Shown here in pieces: positions 51,680 to 60,610 of a stretch of 64,000 nt of DNA. The stretch is from Lachnospira sp. UBA4346 (GTDB taxonomy: Bacteria > Bacillota > Clostridia > Lachnospirales > Lachnospiraceae). The stretch is from assembly GCA_002394205.1 (NCBI GenBank), contig DGTC01000002.1, forward strand, positions 1 to 64,000, in the 5' to 3' direction. A model generated the notes under the pieces. That model had not been told where the DNA came from. It was given only the letters and a program-made list of their open reading frames with translations, and ran no database searches. How positions within the stretch are numbered: position 1 is the first letter of the stretch; each line of letters begins with the position of its first letter. The position numbers and the translations under genes were made by a program.

Positions 51680-53662
51680 ATGGAAAAATTGAAATCTTAT
51701 ATGACAAAGTGCTGGCAGTATGAATTTGTACGCACATTGATATGTTCCATCGGCTTGAATATGATTATCGAATGTCTGAATCAAAGAAGTCTGGTCGGAT
51801 TCGTAATGATTGTTACGAATCCGATTGTATTTTTGTATAATACTTTGATTCTGTTTGCAACGATGTCAATAGCGTTTATTTGTAAAAGAAAGCTCTTTGT
51901 ATATGGTACAGTTGGTTTTGTGTGGCTGTTGCTTGCAATCATTAATTTTGTCGTGTTATATTCGAGAAAAACGCCATTTACAGCGATGGATATTTATTTG
52001 ATCAATGATGCAATTAAAGTAGTTCCGTTGTACTTAAATTTATTTCAAATGATTTTGATTGTGATTGCAGTGACTGGTGCAATTGCAGGATTGGTCTATT
52101 TGTTTATCAAAGCACCCAGATATACGGGAAAGATTGGATATGCAAAAAAGGGAATGGAATTTGCAGTTGTAATTGCAATGTTATATTATGCAACCAATCT
52201 GTTTTTGGCATCCGGCTTTTTGAGTAAGAATTTTGGGAATCTTGCCAATGCATATAAAACCTATGGCTTTGCGTACAGTTTTTCATGTAGTGTTGTAGGC
52301 AGAGGAATCAGAAAAGATAATGAGTATTCTTCTGAGTATATGAACTCTTTAAAAGAGACACTGGATAACAAAGAAGCCGAAAATTCAGAATCCCATCCGA
52401 ATGTAATTTTTTTACAGTTGGAATCTTTTTTTGATCCGAACTTTGTGGAAGGTACGAAATATTCAGAAAACCCGGTACCGGAGTTTGAACGGTTGGTCAG
52501 AGATTATTCATCCGGTTATCTGAGTGTGCCCGTATTTGGTGCAGGTACGGCAAATACGGAATTCGAGGTACAGACAGGAATGAATATGGATGATTTTGGA
52601 CCTGGAGAATATCCGTATAAGACGGTTATGCAGACGAAAATATGTGAGTCTATGGCATATAATCTGAGTGAATTAGGATATGCTACGCATGCGCTGCATA
52701 ATAATGACGGAACATTTTATGATCGATATAAAATATTTTCTCATTTAGGATATCAAACATATACATCTATAGAGTATATGCAAAATATAGAAAAAACACC
52801 AATGGGTTGGGCAAAAGATAAGATTTTGACATCAGAAATTGCGAAAATCCTGGATACCACAGAGGAGTCGGATTATATCTATGCCATATCCGTACAGGGG
52901 CATGGTGATTATCCGAATGATATAACGGATGAAACCGAACTTCCAATTAAGGTAAAGGGCTTTTTTGACGAATCAAATAAAAATGCATTTCGTTATTATG
53001 TGAACGAGGTTCATGAAATGGATTTGTTTGTGAAAGAATTAACAGATTATTTAAGCCAGAGAGATGAAGAAACGGTACTTGTAATGTATGGAGATCATTT
53101 GCCGGGATTTGCATTTGACAGTAAAACATTACAGAATCAGGATATTTATCAGACACAGTATGTGATATGGAGCAATTTTGATATGCCAAATGAGAAGAGA
53201 GATTTGCAGGCATATCAGTTATCAGCATATGTTTCATACAGATTGGGAATCAATAATGGTTATATAAATAAATTTCATCAGCAGTTTTTAGAAACAAATC
53301 AGGAACCGACAGAAGAATACCTTAAAAATCTGAAAATATTAGAGTATGATTTATTGTATGGGGATGCAGATATTTACAATGGAAAAGTTCCATATGTTGC
53401 GACACAGCTTCAGATGGGAACGGATGAGATTGATATTACACAGATGTATAATTATAATGATACGATTTGTATAGAAGGAAAAAATTTTAATGAATACAGC
53501 AGTGTGTTAATCAATGATGAAGCATATTCGACAGAAATAGTCAGTGACCGGTTATTGCGTGTATCGAACCATACACTAAAGCCCGGAGATGTTGTATCTG
53601 TTATACAGAGTGGAAAAGATAAGATAGAATTGAGCCGGGTATATCAGACATATGGGGAATAA
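51680..53662 (+). CDS. LTA-synthase-family sulfatase-fold membrane protein
   Basis: A 660-residue protein. About five N-terminal membrane helices (residues 10-200) are followed by an extracellular sulfatase-like domain: NVIFLQLESFFDPNF (metal Glu), FGAGTANTEFEVQTGMNMD with the catalytic Thr, YAISVQGHGDYPND and VMYGDHLPGFAF (metal Asp and His). Such enzymes transfer glycerol phosphate or phosphoethanolamine to cell-wall polymers. The last 90 residues form an extra beta-rich domain (YNYNDTICIEGKNFNEYSSV), an addition to the usual ending. ATG 51680; a TTG three bases earlier is possible. Confidence 0.9.
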   Translation: MEKLKSYMTKCWQYEFVRTLICSIGLNMIIECLNQRSLVGFVMIVTNPIVFLYNTLILFATMSIAFICKRKLFVYGTVGFVWLLLAIINFVVLYSRKTPFTAMDIYLINDAIKVVPLYLNLFQMILIVIAVTGAIAGLVYLFIKAPRYTGKIGYAKKGMEFAVVIAMLYYATNLFLASGFLSKNFGNLANAYKTYGFAYSFSCSVVGRGIRKDNEYSSEYMNSLKETLDNKEAENSESHPNVIFLQLESFFDPNFVEGTKYSENPVPEFERLVRDYSSGYLSVPVFGAGTANTEFEVQTGMNMDDFGPGEYPYKTVMQTKICESMAYNLSELGYATHALHNNDGTFYDRYKIFSHLGYQTYTSIEYMQNIEKTPMGWAKDKILTSEIAKILDTTEESDYIYAISVQGHGDYPNDITDETELPIKVKGFFDESNKNAFRYYVNEVHEMDLFVKELTDYLSQRDEETVLVMYGDHLPGFAFDSKTLQNQDIYQTQYVIWSNFDMPNEKRDLQAYQLSAYVSYRLGINNGYINKFHQQFLETNQEPTEEYLKNLKILEYDLLYGDADIYNGKVPYVATQLQMGTDEIDITQMYNYNDTICIEGKNFNEYSSVLINDEAYSTEIVSDRLLRVSNHTLKPGDVVSVIQSGKDKIELSRVYQTYGE

Positions 53663-53748
53663 ATATGGTATTGCATATTGTTCTTAGACGAAAATGAGAA
53701 TTTATGAATTATTTTTGTATGAAAATACGAAATAGACAGTATAATTTA

Positions 53749-53777
53749 TTGACAAGACAGTGTACAAATGGTAAACT
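53749..53777 (+). promoter_or_regulatory. Promoter of the cold-shock gene
   Basis: TTGACA (53749-53754), 17-base spacer, TAAACT (53772-53777). A leader of about 40 bases leads to GGAGGTACT before ATG 53823. Confidence 0.65.
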
Positions 53778-53822
53778 TTCAATTGGTATTATATGCCATA
53801 TATTTTTTTGGAGGTACTATCA

Positions 53823-54020
53823 ATGAAAGGTACAGTTAAGTGGTTTAACAACCAGAAGGGTTACGGTTTTATTAGCGATGAAGAAGGTAATGATGTATTC
53901 GTTCATTACTCAGGACTCAACATGGAAGGCTTCAAGTCATTAGAAGAAGGTGCTCAGGTAGAGTTTGATGTTACAGACGGCGCTAAGGGACCACAGGCTA
54001 CAAACGTAACAAAGTTATAA
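53823..54020 (+). CDS. cspA: Cold-shock protein
   Basis: A 65-residue OB-fold RNA-binding protein: MKGTVKWFNNQKGYGFISDE with RNP1 (KGYGFI), and DVFVHYSGL (RNP2). It melts RNA structures, mostly in cold. Start ATG 53823 follows TTGGAGG; the frame is open from 53793, but this is not preceded by a ribosome site. A hairpin terminator is at 54107. Monocistronic. Confidence 0.97.
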   Translation: MKGTVKWFNNQKGYGFISDEEGNDVFVHYSGLNMEGFKSLEEGAQVEFDVTDGAKGPQATNVTKL

Positions 54021-54106
54021 TCCCAAAGAGTGTTCAGTGTGCCTTTTTAATATACATTAAATCGTTATTGAAAAAGATATATTGTTTACAATTAAGATTA
54101 TGAGGG

Positions 54107-54135
54107 GAGCAGTCGCATATGCGGCTGCTCTTTGT
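54107..54135 (+). terminator. Hairpin terminator after the cold-shock gene
   Basis: GAGCAGTCGCAT and ATGCGGCTGCTC form a stem with almost no loop, followed by TTTG; T-run is short. Confidence 0.65.
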
Positions 54136-54168
54136 GGATATTTAAATTTTTATTAAAGGAGAATCGAA

Positions 54169-55005
54169 ATGGAAGGTTTTGATATGACACAGACATTACC
54201 TGCAGGACTCACAGGAATGATTTCCGCAGGTGGTATTCTATTATTATCGGCATATATCGTATTTTTGATTGTTGTAATCAAACGCTGGCATGGAAGATTT
54301 ATGCCGTTGTTGCTCGGTGTTATTTCATATGTAATTTTTGGATTTATTTTTTCAGAGCTGATTGTATCGGCACTTGCACTGATTCCAAGTATTGATGTGG
54401 CATTTGAATATAATCCGACATCGCAAAAAATTATTCAGGGAATATTAACGGCAGTTGGATTTACGATTGCAAGAGTGATTATGGGAAATATGTTAAAAGA
54501 TCGTTTTGAACGTCAGGGAGATATTTATATGGCGGGAATCGGACTGAGTATTGGCGAAAGTTTTCTGGTAGGTCTTACATATATTTCATCACTGGTATGG
54601 TGTGTTAGCATTAATTCATCAGGGTTACAGACGACAGTAGAAGATGCGACGGCGGGAGTGTCAGAGCAGCTTGCGGCAGAAACAATTCAGTCGATTGCAT
54701 CGTTGGTTCAGACACCGATTATTTTTTGGTTATTATTAGGTGTAAGCTGTGTGTTAGATATTATTATCGGCATTGTATTAATGAATGCGGTATATGGGGT
54801 TGTAAAGAAGCAGATTCCAAACTGGATAGCAGGTGTTACATTAGGAGTACATTTTATTAATGCAATTTCATTCCAGTTATATAACGAACAGTCATTGAGT
54901 AGTATTTTAATATGTTTTGCAGTGAAACTGATTTGTTTTGCTGTATCGGTTTATTTTATTACGGCACAGAGTCGTGGAAAGATTCAATATGAGGAAGAAG
55001 CATAA
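54169..55005 (+). CDS. Multi-pass membrane protein, YhfC-like
   Basis: A 278-residue protein with about eight hydrophobic segments (GGILLLSAYIVFLIVVIKRW, LLLGVISYVIFGFIFSELIV, IIFWLLLGVSCVLDIIIGIV). The layout resembles the YhfC family of putative membrane proteins (distantly related to intramembrane metalloproteases), but no metal motif is clear. ATG 54169 follows AAAGGAGAATCG. Its end overlaps the P-type ATPase by 17 bases, so they form an operon. Confidence 0.6.
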   Translation: MEGFDMTQTLPAGLTGMISAGGILLLSAYIVFLIVVIKRWHGRFMPLLLGVISYVIFGFIFSELIVSALALIPSIDVAFEYNPTSQKIIQGILTAVGFTIARVIMGNMLKDRFERQGDIYMAGIGLSIGESFLVGLTYISSLVWCVSINSSGLQTTVEDATAGVSEQLAAETIQSIASLVQTPIIFWLLLGVSCVLDIIIGIVLMNAVYGVVKKQIPNWIAGVTLGVHFINAISFQLYNEQSLSSILICFAVKLICFAVSVYFITAQSRGKIQYEEEA

Positions 55006-57388
55006 AGAAGACAACTTGCAGGAAGATGTTGTTCTTACGGAGAAATTGATTCGTAACGGATTGACACAGGAGCAGGTCGCTACCATGAAACAGCAGGGAC
55101 TTACCAATGTACAGGTTACGAATCAATCCAAATCAATAGGGCAGATTATTGCAGGAAATGTTTTTACTTATTTCAATTTTATATTTGCAGTATTTTCAAT
55201 GTTGCTAATTTTGGTGAGGTCATATATTAATATGACCTTTTTGCCTATTATTTTTTGGAATACATTGATTGGAATTATTCAGGAAATACGTTCAAAAAGA
55301 GTGCTTGATAAATTAACACTGCTAGATACGCCACAGGTAGATGTGCTGCGTGATGGAATTATTGAGAGTGTTTCGGCGGAACAATTGGTGTATTCAGATG
55401 TCTGTTATTTTTCCGCAGGAAGTCAGATTCCGGCAGATGCACGGATTGTAGAAGGACAGGTTCGTGTTAATGAGTCCCTGATAACGGGAGAGGCAGATGA
55501 AATTATGAAAGAAAATGAAGCAAAGCTCTATTCAGGAAGTTATATTGTATCCGGTCAGTGTAAGGCGGTATTGGAACGTGTGGGTCTTGAATCTTATGCA
55601 GCGAAATTAGCTATGGAGGCAAAGGCATCCCGTAAAAAAGAGCAGACAGAAATGATGCGCTCGTTAGACAGACTGGTCAAGATTATAGGGATTGCAATTA
55701 TACCAATTGGCTGTATTATGTTTATACAGTCTTATTTCTTTTTAAACGAGACGTTGAAAGACAGCGTTGTAGCAATGGTAGCAGCATTGGTTGGAATGAT
55801 TCCGGAAGGATTGTATTTACTTGCAAGCGTAGCGCTTGTTGTCAGTGTTATGCGTCTGGCAAAGAAGCAGATACTTGTGCATGAGATGGCATGTGTTGAA
55901 ACATTGGCACGTGTTGATGTATTATGCGTAGATAAAACAGGAACCATTACGGAAAATCAAATGGCAGTAAAGAGCGTAATTCCATTGCAGGATGATGATG
56001 AAGTCTATAACAGACCGCTTCACCAGATGATAGGCGATGTTGTACAGAATCTGTCAGCAGATAATATTACGATGGAAACACTGCGGAAATATTTTGCAGT
56101 AGATGCATATGAAGCAGCTTATGAAACGATTCCATTTTCATCGGAAACGAAATTCAGTGGTGCAGTTTTTTCAGATAATACGTATTTGATTGGCGCACCG
56201 GAAAAGTTGTTGCTAGAACGCTATTCGGAGTATGAACAGGATATTATGCAGTTCACGGCACATGGTGAGCGCGTGCTGGTATTTGGATCGTATGATATGC
56301 CGGTTGGAAATGGAGACCTGCATCACGCAGTTTGTCCACTTGCATTTATTGTGATTGATAATCCAATCCGAAAAGATGCAAAAGAAACATTTCATTATTT
56401 TGCACAGCAAGGAGTTGCAATCAAGGTTATTTCCGGGGATCATCCTGCGACAGTATCGTATATTGCAAAAGAGGCAGGAATACAGAATGCAGAAAATTAT
56501 ATTGATGCCTCTGCGCTTGATACAGAGGATAAGATTAACGATGCTGTAAACAAATACACAGTATTTGGCAGAGTGCAGCCGGAGCAGAAACGTCAGTTTG
56601 TGCAGGCATTAAAGAAGCAGGGACACACGGTTGCGATGACGGGTGATGGTGTCAATGATGTGCTGGCACTAAAGAGTGCAGACTGCAGTGTGGCAATGGC
56701 ATCGGGAAGTGAAGCAGCTTCTAATGCATCACAATTGGTGCTGCTGGATTCGGATTTTTCAAGTATGCCTTCTGTTGTATTAGAAGGAAGAAGAGTTGTA
56801 AATAATATTCAGAGAGCTGCATCATTATTTTTAGTAAAAAATATTTTTTCGATGCTGTTATCATTGTTTACAATTGTGACATTGAGTAAATATCCACTGT
56901 ATCCGACACAATTGTCATTACTTGGAACGTTTACGATTGGTACGCCGGCATTCTTTTTAGCATTACAGCCGAATAAAAGCCGGATACGTGGTAATTTTGT
57001 GGAAAATGTTATGATAAAGGCATTGCCGGCGGGCTTAACAGATTTCTTTGTAGTATCAATTGTTTCTTTATATGGACAGTGGAAAGGAATCTCTCATGAA
57101 CAGCTGTCTACAATGGCGGTGCTGGTACTTCTGACAGTAGGGATTGTTGCGTTGATTCGCATTTGTAAGCCATTTGACTGGATTCGAACAGGTGTATGCA
57201 TTGCGATGGCAGTGGGAGCAGCATTTAGTGTTGCTTTTTTGAAAGTGCTATTTGCAATTGTTCCGTTATCTGCGCATTTGTGGTTGGTGACCGTTTTGAT
57301 GATGGGATTGTCAGTCGTTGTATTCTGGATGAACTGTAAGGTAATTTGGCAGCTTGTTGAAAAGAAGAAAATACATCATGATAAGTAG
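54989..57388 (+). CDS. P-type cation-transporting ATPase
   Basis: A 799-residue P-type ATPase. Seen: actuator loop SLITGEADEI, phosphorylation site VDKTGTITENQM, hinge MTGDGVNDVLALKSADCSVA, and ten or so membrane helices. The start (NGLTQEQVATMKQQGLTNVQ) resembles the CtpE-like group, linked to Ca2+ uptake in mycobacteria; ion specificity here is inferred weakly. Start ATG 54989 with GTGGAAAG; the frame from 54938 is the overlap with the upstream gene. A MATE gene follows after 21 bases. Confidence 0.9.
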   Translation: MRKKHKEDNLQEDVVLTEKLIRNGLTQEQVATMKQQGLTNVQVTNQSKSIGQIIAGNVFTYFNFIFAVFSMLLILVRSYINMTFLPIIFWNTLIGIIQEIRSKRVLDKLTLLDTPQVDVLRDGIIESVSAEQLVYSDVCYFSAGSQIPADARIVEGQVRVNESLITGEADEIMKENEAKLYSGSYIVSGQCKAVLERVGLESYAAKLAMEAKASRKKEQTEMMRSLDRLVKIIGIAIIPIGCIMFIQSYFFLNETLKDSVVAMVAALVGMIPEGLYLLASVALVVSVMRLAKKQILVHEMACVETLARVDVLCVDKTGTITENQMAVKSVIPLQDDDEVYNRPLHQMIGDVVQNLSADNITMETLRKYFAVDAYEAAYETIPFSSETKFSGAVFSDNTYLIGAPEKLLLERYSEYEQDIMQFTAHGERVLVFGSYDMPVGNGDLHHAVCPLAFIVIDNPIRKDAKETFHYFAQQGVAIKVISGDHPATVSYIAKEAGIQNAENYIDASALDTEDKINDAVNKYTVFGRVQPEQKRQFVQALKKQGHTVAMTGDGVNDVLALKSADCSVAMASGSEAASNASQLVLLDSDFSSMPSVVLEGRRVVNNIQRAASLFLVKNIFSMLLSLFTIVTLSKYPLYPTQLSLLGTFTIGTPAFFLALQPNKSRIRGNFVENVMIKALPAGLTDFFVVSIVSLYGQWKGISHEQLSTMAVLVLLTVGIVALIRICKPFDWIRTGVCIAMAVGAAFSVAFLKVLFAIVPLSAHLWLVTVLMMGLSVVVFWMNCKVIWQLVEKKKIHHDK

Positions 57389-57409
57389 TAATAAGGAGGA
57401 AATGAAAAG

Positions 57410-58777
57410 GTGAGTGAAGAAATAAATAGTGTTCAACCGAAAGTAGAAGAAAATAAAATGGGAATTATGCCGATTCCAAAACTGTTATTTAATATGGCGA
57501 TACCGATGGTTATTTCGATGCTGATGCAAGCTTTGTATAATATCGTAGATAGTGCTTTTGTAGGAATGTACAGTTCACATGCGTTAGAAGCAGTGTCTAT
57601 TGCATTTCCAATTCAGAGTTTGATGATTGCAGTAGCTACAGGTACCGGGGTAGGTATCAATGCATTGTTATCAAGACATTTAGGAGAAAAGCGGTTTGAA
57701 GCTGCAAATATTACGGCGAATACCGGCATATTTCTTGCAATTTGCAGTTATATTGTATTTGCAATACTTGGTCTTACGATTGTAAAACCGTTCTTTCGGA
57801 TGCAATCTGATTTGCAGGAGGTTGTAGTATTTGGCGAACAGTATCTAACGGTTATTACAGTATGTGGTTTTGGTATTTTTGGAGAAATTGTAAATGAACG
57901 TCTTCTTCAGGCAACCGGCAGAACATTTTATTCTATGATTACACAGGGAACCGGTGCGATTTTAAATATTATCTTAGATCCGATATTAATATTCGGTTAT
58001 TTTGGTGTTCCGGCATTGGGTGTTCGTGGCGCGGCTATTGCGACAGTTATCGGGCAGTGTGTTGCATGCATCCTTGCAATTATTTTTAATATTACCGTAA
58101 ATAAGGAAATTACGTTAAAAATTTCACAGATAATAAAACCGAAAGCACGAGAAATCCTGCTGATTTATGAAGTGGGAATCCCTTCAATTATTATGGCATC
58201 CATTACATCATTTCTGACCATTGGAATGAATTTGATTTTAAAGAAATTCTCAGAAGATGCCATTACAGTGTATGGGGTGTATTATAAGCTGAATAGTTTC
58301 ATATTTATGCCTGTGTTTGGTTTGAATAATGGTATGGTTCCGATTCTTGCATATAATTACGGAGCACAGAAGAAAGAACGAATTCATAAAACGATTCGTT
58401 TGGGAATGGCTTGTGCTGTTGCATATATGTTGGTTGGTCTTGCAGTGTTTGAACTGATTCCGGACAAGTTGTTGATGATTTTTAGTGCAAATGATAATGT
58501 AATGGCAATTGGTACGGTTGCTTTAAGAATCATTGCATTAAGTTTCTTATTTGCAGGAATTGGAATTGTCAGCAGTACTGTATTTCAGGCAATTGGAAAT
58601 CCATTGCACAGTTTGTTGATTTCAGTACTCAGACAATTGGTAATTATTCTTCCGGTAGCTTATTTGTTGTCGTTTACCGGAAATGTTGATGCAGTGTGGT
58701 GGTCATATCCGATAGCGGAAATCATCTCATTTATTTTAAGTGTTATTTTCTTGAGAATAACATTGAAAAAACTGTAA
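57410..58777 (+). CDS. MATE-family efflux transporter
   Basis: A 455-residue MATE transporter with twelve hydrophobic segments: NMAIPMVISMLMQALYNIVD, MIAVATGTGVGINALLSRHL and, in the second half, FGLNNGMVPILAYNYGAQKK. GTG 57410 follows AAGGAGG by ten bases. It lies in the same run as the P-type ATPase gene. Drug or toxin export is the likely role. It differs clearly from the MATE at 45231, so it is not a recent duplicate. Confidence 0.9.
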   Translation: MSEEINSVQPKVEENKMGIMPIPKLLFNMAIPMVISMLMQALYNIVDSAFVGMYSSHALEAVSIAFPIQSLMIAVATGTGVGINALLSRHLGEKRFEAANITANTGIFLAICSYIVFAILGLTIVKPFFRMQSDLQEVVVFGEQYLTVITVCGFGIFGEIVNERLLQATGRTFYSMITQGTGAILNIILDPILIFGYFGVPALGVRGAAIATVIGQCVACILAIIFNITVNKEITLKISQIIKPKAREILLIYEVGIPSIIMASITSFLTIGMNLILKKFSEDAITVYGVYYKLNSFIFMPVFGLNNGMVPILAYNYGAQKKERIHKTIRLGMACAVAYMLVGLAVFELIPDKLLMIFSANDNVMAIGTVALRIIALSFLFAGIGIVSSTVFQAIGNPLHSLLISVLRQLVIILPVAYLLSFTGNVDAVWWSYPIAEIISFILSVIFLRITLKKL

Positions 58778-59008
58778 AACATATGGAATCAAAGAAAAAT
58801 TAAGTGAATATTCAATGAATAAAAGACGATACATATTCTATAATGAAAAAGAATATGTTATACTTATAGTACATACAAAGAGAATCATGGTATATGGGTT
58901 GTATGTCTATCAATGAGAAGGGGATTGCGGGACAGATGATATTTATCGGGGAAAGAGAAGTTATCTGTCGCTGTAAGATACTTATAAAGATGTTTGGAGG
59001 AAGCAATT

Positions 59009-60421
59009 ATGTTTGGTAAGGCAAAAAAAGGAGAAAGTGTATCAGAAAGCAAAGATATTGAATTGTTGATGCAGGCATTAGATGGTCTGATTGCACAGAA
59101 TTTTGAAGAAATAGATGTATCTGCGTTTGATAATCCGATGTACGGAGAGAAAGTCAATGCAGTATTGGATGCTTTTAAGAAATCAAACAATAATTATGTT
59201 ATGCGTTTGAATGAGGCTATGGCTTCTATTGGAGATAATTCCTATGTAAAGACGACGCAGGATCAGGTTATGTCACAGACACAGGCAATTCGTGATATGA
59301 AATCAGCCGGTTCTGATTTGGAAAATTCCATTGAAGATATTACAGAAACGATGGCTAGTATTCGTGATAATACGCATGAAGCCATTCATGTTGCAAAAAA
59401 GAGTACAGAGACGATGAATGAGAGTATCAAAGTAGTCAATGAATCTTCTGAACGAATTCTGGAAATTAATAGACAGGTACAGGAATTTCATGAGAAAATC
59501 GATAAGATTAGTGAGATTGTAGACATTGTTAAAAAGGTAGCCAGCCAGAGTAATCTTCTTGCATTAAATGCATCAATTGAAGCAGCAAGAGCGGGAGAAG
59601 CCGGAAAAGGATTTGCAGTTGTTGCTGATCAGGTACGTCAGTTATCAAGTAATACATCTGAATCTGCAGAAGATATTGTTAAATATGTATCAGAATTAAG
59701 AGAAGATATTACACGTCTTGCAACAGAGATGGATGATACAACAACAAAGTTATCAGAGGGGAACTCAAAAGTAGAGGTTTCATTAAAAGATTTAGACCAG
59801 ATGAATACGCAGTTGTCAGGAATTGATGAAAATATTGAGTCCATCTTTACGGCAATTGATGTGCAGTCTAATGTTACAAAAGATTTTACAAAGCAGATTG
59901 ATGCCATTTCAGACAGTTATCAGAGTCTGTCAGAGGATTGTAAGGCACTTGGTACACATGTATATCAGATTGGTCGTTATATTGATACGGCAAGAAGTGA
60001 TATGGTTCGTGGCTGTGCAAATATTACACAGATTGACTGGCTGAAAGTATTTGAAATTGACCACTTCATTCTGATGTGGCGTGTATACAATAATGCAGCA
60101 GATTATGAACGCTTAAAAGTTACACAGCTGAATAATCCGACAAGCTGTAAGATTGGTAAATGGCTTGCTGCACAGACAGATACAAGAATTACAGGAAGTT
60201 CAGAGTTTAGTGCATTAAAGAAGGCACATGAAGATATTCATAAATATGCTACACTTTCATGGGAAGCAAGAGACAGAGATGATATTGAAGGTGCATATGC
60301 ATACTTTGACAAGACACATGAGGCGTTTTATGTATATCAGAAAGCAATTCGTGCAATGCAAGATCATATGCGTAAGATAGGTATAACAGAAGAAACGCAG
60401 ATTGTGATATTTAGAAATTAA
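59009..60421 (+). CDS. Soluble methyl-accepting chemotaxis protein with CZB domain
   Basis: A 470-residue cytoplasmic chemoreceptor without membrane segments. The central part is the signalling coiled coil with the hairpin signature SNLLALNASIEAARAGE. The C-terminal 115 residues form a chemoreceptor zinc-binding (CZB) domain (FEIDHFILMWRVYNNA, TSCKIGKWLAAQTD, KKAHEDIHKYA), with His/Cys ligands visible. It probably senses zinc or an oxidant such as hypochlorite. Start ATG 59009 follows GGAGGAAGC. No other chemotaxis gene is near. Confidence 0.93.
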   Translation: MFGKAKKGESVSESKDIELLMQALDGLIAQNFEEIDVSAFDNPMYGEKVNAVLDAFKKSNNNYVMRLNEAMASIGDNSYVKTTQDQVMSQTQAIRDMKSAGSDLENSIEDITETMASIRDNTHEAIHVAKKSTETMNESIKVVNESSERILEINRQVQEFHEKIDKISEIVDIVKKVASQSNLLALNASIEAARAGEAGKGFAVVADQVRQLSSNTSESAEDIVKYVSELREDITRLATEMDDTTTKLSEGNSKVEVSLKDLDQMNTQLSGIDENIESIFTAIDVQSNVTKDFTKQIDAISDSYQSLSEDCKALGTHVYQIGRYIDTARSDMVRGCANITQIDWLKVFEIDHFILMWRVYNNAADYERLKVTQLNNPTSCKIGKWLAAQTDTRITGSSEFSALKKAHEDIHKYATLSWEARDRDDIEGAYAYFDKTHEAFYVYQKAIRAMQDHMRKIGITEETQIVIFRN

Positions 60422-60439
60422 AAATTATGCAAATAACGG

Positions 60440-60478
60440 GCTATGTGTATGTTTTATACGTACACATAGCATTTGTTG
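60440..60478 (+). terminator. Hairpin terminator after the chemoreceptor
   Basis: GCTATGTGTA (60440-60449) and TACACATAGC (60461-60470) form a perfect stem; the T-run is interrupted (ATTTGTT). Confidence 0.6.
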
Positions 60479-60610
60479 CTTTCACAACAAATTACCCGGA
60501 TATAGGTTGTTATTTCTAAAAAGATCTAATTGGTGTATAATAGTTATACAACAAAGCAATATAAAATATCATAAAGTGATGTTATTTTGCATTATAAAGT
60601 GAGGTTTCAT

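Noticed and set aside
60481..60489. Single TTCACAACA upstream of the pyrophosphatase, like the LytTR repeats
   Set aside because: No second copy lies 21 bases away, so it does not form the phased pair seen at 12939 and 15179.
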